Of a stretch of DNA of 64,000 bases, positions 25,550 to 34,022 are shown piece by piece. The position numbers and the translations under genes were made by a program. The notes beneath the pieces are model-generated. The model searched no databases, was not told where the DNA came from, and was given only the letters and a program-made list of their open reading frames with translations. Location: contig CAWFMA010000029.1 in NCBI GenBank assembly GCA_963816855.1, forward strand, positions 1 through 64,000, written 5' to 3'. Within the stretch, counting starts at the first letter, position 1. Every line of letters starts with the position of its first letter. Source of the stretch: DASTFP01 sp963816855. GTDB lineage: Bacteria; Verrucomicrobiota; Verrucomicrobiia; Chthoniobacterales; Terrimicrobiaceae.

Positions 25550-26456
25550 TACCCTTTACACTACGCCATTGACGGCGGCGCAAGCCGCCAAACTCAGGCT
25601 CTTGCTGCAAAAGGAAGATTACAAGTTCGAGGCGCGTCCGTATACGCTCTATTTCGCGCAGAAAGATAAACTCTCGGTCGCTGTTTACGAGAAGGGGCCC
25701 AAAGCGGTAATCCAGGGACGCGGCACCGAAGATTTCGTGCGTTTTCGCCTCGAACCGGATATCCTCGGCGAAGCCAGGCTCGGCTACGAAGAGGTGCACA
25801 ACCCCGAAATGTTCGAGCCGCACTTCGGTATCGACGAAAGCGGCAAGGGCGACTTCTTTGGACCTCTGGTGGTCGCCGGTGTCCATGTGAATCGCGATCT
25901 GGCGAAACAGTTTCAATCCATCGGCGTTGCGGACAGCAAGCGAATCTCCTCCGATCAACGTATCCGGGATCTCGCAACGGCCGTCCGGAAATCCGGTGCG
26001 GCGCAAAGCGTCGTCGCGATCAGCCCGGATCGCTACAACGCGCTCTTCCTCAAGATCGGCAACCTCAACCGGCTGCTCGCATGGGGGCACGCCCGGGTCA
26101 TTGAAAACCTCTGCGCGTTGCGGCCCGAATGCGCGCGCGCGCTCTCGGATAAGTTCGCCGACGTTCGCGTTCTCCAACGGGCTCTGATGGAAAAGGGTCG
26201 CAACATCCTCCTCGACCAGCGGACGAAGGCTGAATCGGATTACGCCGTCGCCGCCGCCTCGATCCTCGCTCGCGAGAAATTTATCGATTGGCTGGAGGCC
26301 GCCGGCAAACGCCTCGGGCTTCCACTTCCCCGCGGCGTCTCCCCTTCCGTCAAGGAGGCCGCGAAAAAGATCGCGGATCGTGGAGGACGCGACGCTCTGG
26401 CTGGCGTCGCCAAGATGCATTTTAAGACCGCCGCGGAAGTCCTTGGCGCCGTCTGA
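25533..26456 (+). CDS. rnhC: Ribonuclease HIII
   Basis: An RNase HIII of 307 residues from GTG 25533, degrading RNA in RNA-DNA hybrids. The N-terminal TBP-like substrate-binding domain (residues about 1-95) precedes the RNase H core with GIDESGKGDFFGPLVVAG (first acidic residues), VADSKRIS, and SDYAVAAASILAREKF. The DEDE-type acidic set of RNase HIII is apparent. The start was chosen to match the family (PEKAITLYTTPLT); the upstream frame overlaps mutY. A short echo of its 3' end follows at 26588. Confidence 0.9.
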   Translation: MPEKAITLYTTPLTAAQAAKLRLLLQKEDYKFEARPYTLYFAQKDKLSVAVYEKGPKAVIQGRGTEDFVRFRLEPDILGEARLGYEEVHNPEMFEPHFGIDESGKGDFFGPLVVAGVHVNRDLAKQFQSIGVADSKRISSDQRIRDLATAVRKSGAAQSVVAISPDRYNALFLKIGNLNRLLAWGHARVIENLCALRPECARALSDKFADVRVLQRALMEKGRNILLDQRTKAESDYAVAAASILAREKFIDWLEAAGKRLGLPLPRGVSPSVKEAAKKIADRGGRDALAGVAKMHFKTAAEVLGAV

Positions 26457-26587
26457 CGACAGCGCGAGTCGGTACGGGCAAAAGCCGCGCCTGACAGCCC
26501 GGGCGATCCGGAACTAGATCGCGCGAAAGACGAACGGAAAATCCCTCTCTGATCGTCGCCGCGAGTTTTCTGCCGGTCGCTGCCGGG

Positions 26588-26633
26588 CGCGGCAAGAATG
26601 GACTTTAAAACGATGGCCGACATGCTTGGGTAG
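26588..26633 (+). pseudogene. Possible partial duplicate of the rnhC 3' end
   Basis: Downstream of rnhC a short frame reads AARMDFKTMADMLG and then stops, closely paralleling VAKMHFKTAAEVLG at the end of RNase HIII. Only this tail is convincing; the preceding 120 bp contain IVAASFL, which might echo VAAASIL. It looks like a decayed tandem remnant of an rnhC copy. Confidence 0.35.
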
Positions 26634-26637
26634 ATGT

Positions 26638-27174
26638 ATGGAACTCAACGCCTGGACCAAGGGTCTCCGCGGCGCTTACGACAAGGCCCTCTCCCTGTAC
26701 CGAGATGGCAACCGCGACGATTCCAGCTATTTTGCGGACGACGAGAAGCGCTTTCTCGCTTCCATCGGGCTGCGGCCGATCAACCTCTACGACTATGCCG
26801 AGGATTTCGTCAGCGCCGCCGAACCCGATTGGGAAACATTCCTGTTGATCGCTGCGGCGCGACGCGACTATTTCCTCTTTGAGCAAGAAGGCTGCGCAAA
26901 TCCGGAGGAGATCACCGCCGATCAGCTGGCGCCGATGTCGGCCACCCTCGATGGAATTGCCTGGCTGCCCCGGATAATCCAAAAGGCGCGCGCATTTCTC
27001 CAGGGAGCCCTCTGTCACGACATCATGTATTGTTGCGGCGGAGATCGTCGGTTCCTAAAGGAAAATTGCCTGCACCCGGCGGACTTCCTCCGGGCCGTCT
27101 GGGCGAAGACCGACGATCAAAAAATCCTCAGTTTCGTAAGGAGATCTGGAACGCCAAACGAACCGACCTCGTGA
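26638..27174 (+). CDS. DUF5069-like hypothetical protein
   Basis: A 178-residue soluble protein. The C-terminal half, LDGIAWLPRIIQKARAFLQG followed by HDIMYCCGGDRRFLKEN and HPADFLRAVWAKTDDQKILSFVR, matches the layout of DUF5069 proteins, which are common in Verrucomicrobiota and Planctomycetota and have no known function. The N-terminal half is acidic and helical. ATG 26638 was chosen over an upstream TTG. It converges on the allophanate hydrolase C-domain gene with 2 bp between stops. Confidence 0.62.
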   Translation: MELNAWTKGLRGAYDKALSLYRDGNRDDSSYFADDEKRFLASIGLRPINLYDYAEDFVSAAEPDWETFLLIAAARRDYFLFEQEGCANPEEITADQLAPMSATLDGIAWLPRIIQKARAFLQGALCHDIMYCCGGDRRFLKENCLHPADFLRAVWAKTDDQKILSFVRRSGTPNEPTS

Positions 27175-27176
27175 CG

Positions 27177-27569
27177 CTAAGCTTTGGCCGATCGCGCGAG
27201 AAACGCCCGCCATCCGCCAAAGCTGGTGATATCTTCTGAGCCCGCGAGCGCGATTTCCTCGCAAAGAAATCCTTTCACGGAGCCGCCGGAGCTGAGGATA
27301 ATATTGCCGATCGAAAGAGGCGGCGGAACGCCCGCGACAAAGATGCCGAAGCCTTCCGCCGTCAATTCCCAAATTTCCACCTCGATGGAAGCTCCGACCG
27401 ACGAGCGGATCATACCGGGTTTCGGAGGCGAGGTATTCGCGAGAGCGAACAAGCGGTAGATCGGGGCCGTGAGCGCCGGCCTGGAAAATACCGCGCCAAG
27501 GTCGAGAAGCTGATGATTGAGCGGCTGGCCGCGCAAGTGGGCACCCACCACTGCGAGCTGAACGGTCAT
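27177..27569 (-). CDS. Stand-alone allophanate hydrolase C-terminal domain
   Basis: A 130-residue protein that matches only the C-terminal domain of AtzF/urea amidolyase: LAVVGAHLRGQPLNHQL at the start, then APIYRLFAL, EVEIWELTAEGFGIFVAGVPPPLSIG, VKGFLCEE and DITSFGGWRAFL at the end. In fused enzymes this gamma-glutamylcyclotransferase-like domain decarboxylates or processes the N-carboxycarbamate made by the amidase domain. Here it is a separate gene about 5.2 kb from the amidase gene at 32742-34022, on the same strand, with a signalling cluster in between. A complete fold and clean start argue that it is functional, acting in trans. Confidence 0.82.
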   Translation of the reverse strand: MTVQLAVVGAHLRGQPLNHQLLDLGAVFSRPALTAPIYRLFALANTSPPKPGMIRSSVGASIEVEIWELTAEGFGIFVAGVPPPLSIGNIILSSGGSVKGFLCEEIALAGSEDITSFGGWRAFLARSAKA

Positions 27570-27596
27570 GGTGCGACTCGAATTTTCAGGGCTTTC

Positions 27597-27962
27597 TTAC
27601 TTGGCCGCTTTCAGCCCCCGGAAGAAGCCGAGAGCCTCATCGCGTGTGTCGAAAGTCGGATACGCCGTGTCGAAACACGCCAGTTCAAACACCCGCTTGA
27701 CCTCGCCGCGCAGCGAGCATACCGCCAATCGCCCGCCCTGCCGGCTGATCTGCCGCCCGACCAGGAACAGCTCGCGAAATCCCGCGCTGGCCATGTAGTC
27801 GAGATGTTCCAAATCAACCAGAAGGTCGCACGCCTCGGGCTCAGGACCCAGGGCCAGCGATTGCATCGTATCTTTCAAGTCTTTGCCGCTATGCGGATCG
27901 AGTCGACCGGAGATCGTCAGAATCTTGACGTTGCCATCCATGCTTGTCTGAAACGCGGCCAT
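27597..27962 (-). CDS. STAS-domain anti-sigma antagonist-like protein
   Basis: A 121-residue STAS domain: VKILTISGRLDPHSGKDLKD, LLVDLEHLDYMASAGFRELFLVGRQ, GRLAVCSLRGEVKRVFELACFD. The phosphoacceptor position is MASAGF, where serine follows the expected strand. Starts at 28013 (TTG), 27962 and 27941 (ATG) are all possible; the middle one is chosen and none has a strong ribosome-binding site. It is divergent from the hybrid kinase gene and 27 bp upstream of the allophanate hydrolase C-domain gene. It could be the target of the PP2C fusion at 31247. Confidence 0.8.
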   Translation of the reverse strand: MAAFQTSMDGNVKILTISGRLDPHSGKDLKDTMQSLALGPEPEACDLLVDLEHLDYMASAGFRELFLVGRQISRQGGRLAVCSLRGEVKRVFELACFDTAYPTFDTRDEALGFFRGLKAAK

Positions 27963-28076
27963 AGAGGAGTTAAACCAGACCTTGGCGTAATTAACGAATT
28001 CCACTTGTCGCAAGCAAACGCATTTTTATCTTTCGGGGACTCGCGCGGCGCTAATCGCTTCGCGCATTTCATTGAC

Positions 28077-30632
28077 ATGCAAATCTCGCTCAGAAAGAAG
28101 GTCGCCCTCTGGTTTGCGTTTGTGGCCCTGGCCGTCGGCGTGGCGGGATTCGCGGGATTCAGGCGCCTGTCCACCTACATTCGCAATGAAGCCGAGCTTC
28201 AAATGGAAGCCAAGCTCGAGCATGTCGTCGACGTGCTGGAAGCCACCAACTCGATCTACCTGGACCTCGTCCGCTCCTCGATGCGGGTACTGAAGATGCT
28301 TTGCCTGAAGAATGGGCCGCCGCGTACGGGGTTGCTGCCGGACGAGACCGGCATCTCAGAGTCGCTGTTTTTCGGCAATCGGCCGGCGGCGACCAATCAC
28401 GCCATCGTGGACCAGGTTCGGGACATCATGGGTGGAACAGCGACGCTCTTCCTGAAAAGAGGAGAGGACTTCATTCGCATCACTACCAACGTCGCCAAAG
28501 ATGACGGATCGCGCGCCGTGGGAACGAAACTCGACCCCTCAGGGAAAGCGGTCGCAGCGATCCGAAAAGGAGAACCCTACTACGGAGTCGCCGATATCCT
28601 CGGCAGACCATATATCACCGGATACGAGCCGATGCGCGACAAAGACGGCGCGATCATAGGCGTTTACTACGTCGGCTATCCCCTGCAAACGCTGGTTGCG
28701 ATCCGGGATGCCATCCAGGAACGTGGCGTGCTGGATCATGGATTCTTCGCGCTTTGCAACGAAAAGAACCAAACAGTTTTCGTGACCGCAAACCTCGGCA
28801 ACCCGGCCGAGGCAAAATCCATTGCGGAACGGTCTGCCAGCGACCAGCCAAATTCAAATAGGCATTGGATCGTCACCAAGAAGACCTTTGCGCCCTGGGA
28901 CTACGACGTCGCCGCCGCCATGTACCTGCCCGATGTAAACGCCAAGGCGTTGCAGATCATCTGGCAAGTTTACGGCGTCGCAGCCGCCATTATTTTCGGT
29001 GTGTTTCTGGTCTCATTTTGGCTGGCCTCGCGGCTTTCGGAAGCACTCATCGAGGCGGAGACAAGCCGGCGAGCGGCATTGGACGCCCGCGACGCCGCAG
29101 AATCCGCCAACCGCACCAAAAGCACTTTTCTGGCAAACATGAGCCACGAACTGCGCACTCCGATGAACGCGATCATCGGTTACAGCGAAATGCTCATCGA
29201 GGAGGCTGAGGAGCTCGATCTTAAGAATCTGGCCCCCGATCTGCAGAAAATTCGCTCCGCCGGGAAACACCTCCTCTCGCTCATCAACGACGTCCTGGAT
29301 CTCTCGAAAATCGAGGCGGGAAAAATGACCCTGTTCATCGAGCAGATCGTCGTCAAGAGCATGACTCAGGAAGTCGCGGCGACTATCCAGCCGCTGGTCG
29401 AAAAGAATGGCAACCGGCTGCAGGTCGATTGCGCCGACGACTGCGGCACCATCCTCGCCGACCGCACCAAGATCCGGCAAACTCTCTTCAACCTCCTCAG
29501 CAATGCCGCAAAATTTACCGAAAAGGGCAGCATAACGCTCGAAGCGCGACGCGTGAAGCCCCCACCCGCCGATGGCTCGACGGAAGAGGAATCGCCGCAG
29601 GAGCGCATCACTTTCTGCGTGCGCGACACCGGCATCGGGATGACTGACGAGCAGGTGGGCAGGCTCTTTCAGGCGTTCTCCCAGGCCGACGCTTCCACCA
29701 CGCGGAAATATGGGGGCACCGGCCTCGGCCTCGTCATCAGTCGCAAGTTCTGTCAAATGATGGGAGGAGACATCAGGGTGCGCAGCGAGTCCGGAAAGGG
29801 CACGACCTTCATTGTTGACCTCCCGGTCAGCGTGGCCACGGAGACCGCGCCGGTCAGATCCGAAGAGGAAAAAATGCCACCCGACGGCAAGTCCCGCCTT
29901 GTCCTGGTCATCGACGACGATCCCGAGGCCGCAGAACTCTTGAAGCGGAGCCTCTCGAAGTCTGGTTACGGGGTCGTCGTTGCCTATAGCGGCGCCACGG
30001 GAATCGAGATCGCTCACAAGCTCCATCCCGCAGCAATCACTCTCGACGTGATGATGCCCGGGATGGATGGCTGGTCGGTCCTTACGGAGCTCAAGTCCGA
30101 TCCGGGTACCTCTGCGATCCCGGTCATCATCGTGACCATGCTTCAGGACCGCCAACTTGGCTTTACCCTGGGTGCCTCGGAATTTCTTACCAAACCTGTT
30201 GACCAGGAAAAGCTGCGCAGCGTTGTGTCGAACTACTGCATCCGCCCGCCTGCTTACGCGCTGGTTGTCGAAGACGACAGCAACAGCCGGCAACTCGTCT
30301 GCCGCATGCTCGAAAAGGAAAACATCCGCTTTCAGGAAGCGGAGAACGGGAGGATCGCCCTCGATAAAATCGCGATCGAGACGCCCGCGGTCGTCCTCCT
30401 CGATCTGATGATGCCAGTGATGGATGGGTTCGAGTTTCTCAGCATTTTGCGCGAGAATAGCCAACTGGCGTCCATACCGGTCGTGGTTGTCACTGCCAAG
30501 GACCTCACCGCTGAAGATCGCGAACGCCTGACGGGCCGCGTGAATCAGATCATTTTGAAAGGGGCCACGGATCGCAAAAAGCTGCTCGCCGAAATCAATG
30601 CCATACTGGCAAAAAAAGCGCCGAACACGTAG
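28077..30632 (+). CDS. Hybrid sensor histidine kinase with Cache domain and two receivers
   Basis: An 851-residue membrane kinase. Two helices (residues about 8-28 and 300-320) bracket a periplasmic Cache-type ligand-binding domain (SLFFGNRPAATNH, ATLFLKRGEDFIRITTN, GVADILGRPYITGYEPMRD, GVYYVGYPL). Then come HisKA with the phospho-accepting histidine in NMSHELRTPMNAIIGY (about 355), HATPase (LLSNAAKFT, DTGIGM, GGTGLGL), a first receiver (about 605-720, VIDDDPEAAEL, aspartate in ITLDVMMPGMDGW) and a second receiver (about 725-850, VVEDDSNSRQL, VVLLDLMMPVMDGF). It has no output domain. It heads a plus-strand signalling unit with the two genes downstream. The ligand is unknown; placement amid guanidine/urea genes is suggestive only. 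Confidence 0.92.
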   Translation: MQISLRKKVALWFAFVALAVGVAGFAGFRRLSTYIRNEAELQMEAKLEHVVDVLEATNSIYLDLVRSSMRVLKMLCLKNGPPRTGLLPDETGISESLFFGNRPAATNHAIVDQVRDIMGGTATLFLKRGEDFIRITTNVAKDDGSRAVGTKLDPSGKAVAAIRKGEPYYGVADILGRPYITGYEPMRDKDGAIIGVYYVGYPLQTLVAIRDAIQERGVLDHGFFALCNEKNQTVFVTANLGNPAEAKSIAERSASDQPNSNRHWIVTKKTFAPWDYDVAAAMYLPDVNAKALQIIWQVYGVAAAIIFGVFLVSFWLASRLSEALIEAETSRRAALDARDAAESANRTKSTFLANMSHELRTPMNAIIGYSEMLIEEAEELDLKNLAPDLQKIRSAGKHLLSLINDVLDLSKIEAGKMTLFIEQIVVKSMTQEVAATIQPLVEKNGNRLQVDCADDCGTILADRTKIRQTLFNLLSNAAKFTEKGSITLEARRVKPPPADGSTEEESPQERITFCVRDTGIGMTDEQVGRLFQAFSQADASTTRKYGGTGLGLVISRKFCQMMGGDIRVRSESGKGTTFIVDLPVSVATETAPVRSEEEKMPPDGKSRLVLVIDDDPEAAELLKRSLSKSGYGVVVAYSGATGIEIAHKLHPAAITLDVMMPGMDGWSVLTELKSDPGTSAIPVIIVTMLQDRQLGFTLGASEFLTKPVDQEKLRSVVSNYCIRPPAYALVVEDDSNSRQLVCRMLEKENIRFQEAENGRIALDKIAIETPAVVLLDLMMPVMDGFEFLSILRENSQLASIPVVVVTAKDLTAEDRERLTGRVNQIILKGATDRKKLLAEINAILAKKAPNT

Positions 30633-30854
30633 GAAACCTGAAAGATTGGCGAATGAGGCGTTATGGTTGATTTCTGGTCCTGCGGGGTCTCAGGAAAAAC
30701 ACCATGCGCGGCGCTTCTTGCCCCGGCCCGTATCGGCGCCAATCGCAAGAATTACTCTGCCAAAAGCGGCGCGAGCGACGTTTTCTGACTTCGCGACTTC
30801 CCCGAGAAGTTTGCCGGTTTCGCAAATCATGTTTTTGAACTACTCATTACGCTC
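30633..30854. other. Intergenic region in the signalling cluster
   Basis: About 220 bp between the hybrid kinase and the single-domain receiver. Short frames here lack start signals and family similarity. The gap is long enough for a promoter serving the two downstream genes, but I cannot identify one. Confidence 0.4.
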
Positions 30855-31244
30855 ATGCCGAAGATTCTCCTCGTCGAAGACAACGAACTGAATCGTGACA
30901 TGCTTTCGCGCCGCCTCGGGCGGCGCGGTTACGAAGTTGTGATTGCCATCGACGGCCAGCAGGGGATCGATCTTGCAGAATCCACTTTGCCGGACGTCAT
31001 TCTTATGGACATGAGTCTGCCGGTTATTGATGGATGGGAGGCCACGCGGCGAATCAAAGCCGCTGCTTCGACCGGAAACATACCGGTCATTGCCCTCACC
31101 GCGCACGCGATGGCCGGAGACCGGGACCAGGCGCTCGAGGCGGGCTGCGATGATTACGACATCAAGCCGCTTGAGCTGGACAGGCTTCTGGGAAAAATCT
31201 CGGAACAACTCGAGCGATCGGGCAAGAACGCCGCTTCCCGCTGA
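30855..31244 (+). CDS. Single-domain response regulator (CheY/DivK-like)
   Basis: A 129-residue receiver. The acidic pocket is VEDNELNRD, the phospho-accepting aspartate is in VILMDMSLPVIDGWEA (about 53), the switch threonine is in ALTAHAM, and the lysine in DYDIKPLELDRLL. The resemblance is to DivK-type phospho-relay carriers that shuttle phosphoryl groups from hybrid kinases. The next gene starts two bases after its stop, so they are translated together. Confidence 0.92.
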   Translation: MPKILLVEDNELNRDMLSRRLGRRGYEVVIAIDGQQGIDLAESTLPDVILMDMSLPVIDGWEATRRIKAAASTGNIPVIALTAHAMAGDRDQALEAGCDDYDIKPLELDRLLGKISEQLERSGKNAASR

Positions 31245-31246
31245 TT

Positions 31247-32728
31247 GTGGCATCCGAAAAAGAAAAGTCACCGCTCGCGAGATTACGTCACGATCTGCGC
31301 ACCCGCGTTAATCACATTCTGGGCTACAGCGAGATCCTTCGCGAAGAACTTGCGGACGGCGGCGCGGCTGAAACCGAGAGCATCGAAAAGATTCAGTGCG
31401 CGGCCAGACAACTGCTTGATCTTGCCGAGGCGTCTTTCAGCGAGGCAAGTTTCGCGGGAGTCGCCGAATCTTCGACCGAGCACGTGGCGGCTTCGGCCAA
31501 ATACAAGAAGATCACCGATGCCTTGCAATTCGTTCCGAACGAAGCGATCGATAATCGATCGAAGATCACGGGGAGGATACTCGTGGTCGACGACCGGCAG
31601 GAGAATCGCGAAGTTCTCGTCAAGCGCCTCAAGCGCCAGGGCCACCAGACCGCACAAGCGGAAGGCGGCCGCCGCGCGCTTGAAATGCTGGCCGAAAGCG
31701 CGTTCGATCTCGTCCTTCTGGATGTCCTGATGCCAGATATCGACGGTTATTCCGTCCTTGGCAGAGTGAAAGCGAATCCGGCATTGCGTCACATTCCGGT
31801 GATCATGATTTCTGCTTTGGACGAAATCGAAGCTGTCGTTCGCTGTATCGAAGCCGGAGCGGAGGATTTCCTTCCGAAGCCCTTCAGTCCCACGCTTCTC
31901 CGCGCGCGGATCGGAGCCAGTCTCGAAAAAAAGAACTTCCGCGACCAGGAGCAGGCGTACCTGCGGCAGATCGAGGAGACCCGGAAGAGACTGGAAAAAG
32001 AACTCCAGGAAGCGGCGCGGTACGTGGTTTCGATTCTTCCGCCACCAATGGAAGAGCCGTTCTCAATTTCATGGGTTTACGACCCGTCGACCGAGCTCGG
32101 AGGCGATTCGTTCGGCTATCACTGGATCGACGAAAGTCACTTTGCAATCTACCTGCTGGATGTCTGCGGACACGGTGTCGGAGCGGCGCTGATGTCGGTC
32201 GCCGCAATCAACGTCATCCGCAACCACTCTCTGCCCGACACCGATTTTCTCGACCCGGCAAACGTCCTTTCCAGCCTGAACGAGGCTTTCCAGATGGAAC
32301 GCCACAATAACATGTTTTTCACCATCTGGTACGGGGTCTACGACGCCTCCTCCCGAACGATTTGCCATTCGTCGGGCGGGCATCCGCCGGCTTTGCTGCT
32401 CAAGCCTCAGGCGAGCGGGGGCGACCGCGTCGAACTCTTGCGCTGCCCGGGAATGCTCATTGGCGCAATGCCAGCTATCTCCTATCGCAGCGCGACGACT
32501 GAGGTCCCGGCCCATTCGCGTCTCTTTGTCTTCTGCGACGGCGTCTATGAAATCAAACGCCCGGACAACACGATGCTCGATTTCGACGATGAGTTCGTCC
32601 CCTACCTTATCTCAAATGGCCGCAGTCCCAGCATCGCGGACGATGTGCTGAGCTGGGTGCGCCTGATGCGCGGAGGCGACAAACTTGCGGACGACTTCTC
32701 GTTTCTCGCCATGGACTTCTCCGCGTAG
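31247..32728 (+). CDS. Response regulator-PP2C (SpoIIE) phosphatase fusion
   Basis: A 493-residue protein. Residues about 10-95 resemble a dimerisation/histidine-acceptor helix pair (RLRHDLRTRVNHILGYSEIL), as in HisKA, but no ATPase domain follows. A receiver spans about 107-225 (VVDDRQENREV, LVLLDVLMPDIDGYSV, and lysine in FLPKPFS). A coiled coil leads to a SpoIIE-type serine phosphatase (about 260-493; GGDSFGYHWI, LLDVCGHGVGAALMS, HSSGGHPPALLL, LFVFCDGVYEI). This is the RssB/RsbU-like layout where phosphorylation sets activity against a STAS protein. The GTG at 31247 follows the previous stop by two bases. The histidine-box-like start could receive phosphoryl groups. Confidence 0.88.
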   Translation: MASEKEKSPLARLRHDLRTRVNHILGYSEILREELADGGAAETESIEKIQCAARQLLDLAEASFSEASFAGVAESSTEHVAASAKYKKITDALQFVPNEAIDNRSKITGRILVVDDRQENREVLVKRLKRQGHQTAQAEGGRRALEMLAESAFDLVLLDVLMPDIDGYSVLGRVKANPALRHIPVIMISALDEIEAVVRCIEAGAEDFLPKPFSPTLLRARIGASLEKKNFRDQEQAYLRQIEETRKRLEKELQEAARYVVSILPPPMEEPFSISWVYDPSTELGGDSFGYHWIDESHFAIYLLDVCGHGVGAALMSVAAINVIRNHSLPDTDFLDPANVLSSLNEAFQMERHNNMFFTIWYGVYDASSRTICHSSGGHPPALLLKPQASGGDRVELLRCPGMLIGAMPAISYRSATTEVPAHSRLFVFCDGVYEIKRPDNTMLDFDDEFVPYLISNGRSPSIADDVLSWVRLMRGGDKLADDFSFLAMDFSA

Positions 32729-32741
32729 GAAGTTGCCGCGC

Positions 32742-34022
32742 CTACGAAGGGCTCCCTTCAAACTCGCGCGCGAGGTTGAAAAGCAGATTTTCTCTCCAGG
32801 CCGGCGCGGCCAAAGTCACCCCGAAGGGAATACCATCCGAGCGAAAACCCGCGGGGATGGCGAGCCCGCACAAGTCGAGAAGGTTCATGAAGTTGGTGTA
32901 TCGCCCGAGATTCGTGTTCAGCTGAACAGGTTCGGCCAGCACCTCGTCGACGGTATAGATTGTCCCGGCAGTGGGCAGCAGGATGGCGTCAAAGCTCTCC
33001 CAGGTTTGCTCTGATTGTCGGGCAAGATCGGCAAGCCGGTACTGCGATTCGAAGGCGTCGAGCGCGGAGAAACTTTTCCCGCCTGCGATCACGGCGCGAA
33101 CCACTGGATGCATCGCCTTCGAGTCGCTCTCGAGAACAGATCTCGCCGCCGAGTAGCGCTCGGCAACCCAGGGTCCGGCGTAGAGAAGGCCGGCAGTCTC
33201 TCGAAATGGGCGGTAGTCAAACTCTCTTACGCTCCAACCGCGCCCGGAGGCTCGTTTGACAGCCTGGTCATAGAGTTCGAAATAGTCTTTGTCCCCAAAA
33301 AATTCCCTTTCCTCGAGAGGCAGCACGCCAATCCGGCGCAATGCCGAAGGGACCGTGTCGACCAGCCTTCGCGAAAATGCGTCGCGCCGATCGAAGCCGC
33401 CGACGATCCGATCGACTGTTTCCGCCTCGTCAAGCGTCCTCGTGAACACGCTTGGGCAATCGAGCGTTCGGCACGCAGGAACAACTCCGTCCGTCGACCA
33501 CCGGCCACGGGTTGGCTTCAGCCCGACAAGATTGTTGAATGCCGCGGGCACTCTCCCGGAGCCGGCGGTATCGGTTCCCAGGGCAAAATCCACCAACCCC
33601 GCCGCGACCGCGATCGCTGAGCCCGAACTGGACCCGCCGCTGATATAAGAGGGATTGTAGAAATTGCGTGGAAAACCATAGGGCGATCGTGTCCCGTTAA
33701 GACCGGTTGCAAACTGGTCCAGGTTGGTCTTGCCGATCGGTATGGCACCTGCATCGAGCAGGCGCTGGATGACGTGAGCGCTTCGGGTCGGCACGTAGGC
33801 AAACGCGGGACAAGCCGCAGTTGTTGGCAACCCCGCGAGGTCGATGTTGTCCTTGATCGCGAACGTGAGGCCTCTCAAGGGAAGATCGTCTGAGGCCGTT
33901 CCAAGCCCCGCAACGCGGTCCAGCGCTTGCTCCTCCGGCACCAGCGAAATCCAGACTCCGTCGTTCCCGCGTTCGCGTATCCTGCGAAAGGTTTCCTTGA
34001 TCTTGTCAGCGAGGTTGCTCAT
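32742..34022 (-). CDS. atzF: Allophanate hydrolase, amidase domain only
   Basis: A 426-residue amidase-signature enzyme. The catalytic lysine is in FAIKDNIDLAG, the cis-serine and nucleophile in ISGGSSSGSAIAVAAGLV and LGTDTAGSGRVPA, with GLKPTRGRWSTDGVVPACRTLDC, which is characteristic of AtzF rather than GatA. It hydrolyses allophanate towards ammonia and carbon dioxide. Typical AtzF has about 600 residues; the C-terminal domain is missing here and is encoded at 27177-27569. ATG 34022 lies 17 bases inside the end of the carboxylase gene, so the two are coupled. The stop faces the PP2C fusion gene. Confidence 0.9.
   Translation of the reverse strand: MSNLADKIKETFRRIRERGNDGVWISLVPEEQALDRVAGLGTASDDLPLRGLTFAIKDNIDLAGLPTTAACPAFAYVPTRSAHVIQRLLDAGAIPIGKTNLDQFATGLNGTRSPYGFPRNFYNPSYISGGSSSGSAIAVAAGLVDFALGTDTAGSGRVPAAFNNLVGLKPTRGRWSTDGVVPACRTLDCPSVFTRTLDEAETVDRIVGGFDRRDAFSRRLVDTVPSALRRIGVLPLEEREFFGDKDYFELYDQAVKRASGRGWSVREFDYRPFRETAGLLYAGPWVAERYSAARSVLESDSKAMHPVVRAVIAGGKSFSALDAFESQYRLADLARQSEQTWESFDAILLPTAGTIYTVDEVLAEPVQLNTNLGRYTNFMNLLDLCGLAIPAGFRSDGIPFGVTLAAPAWRENLLFNLAREFEGSPS

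Noticed and set aside
29013..30464. Minus-strand frame of 483 codons opposite the hybrid kinase
   Set aside because: Antisense shadow of kinase and receiver domains in GC-rich DNA.
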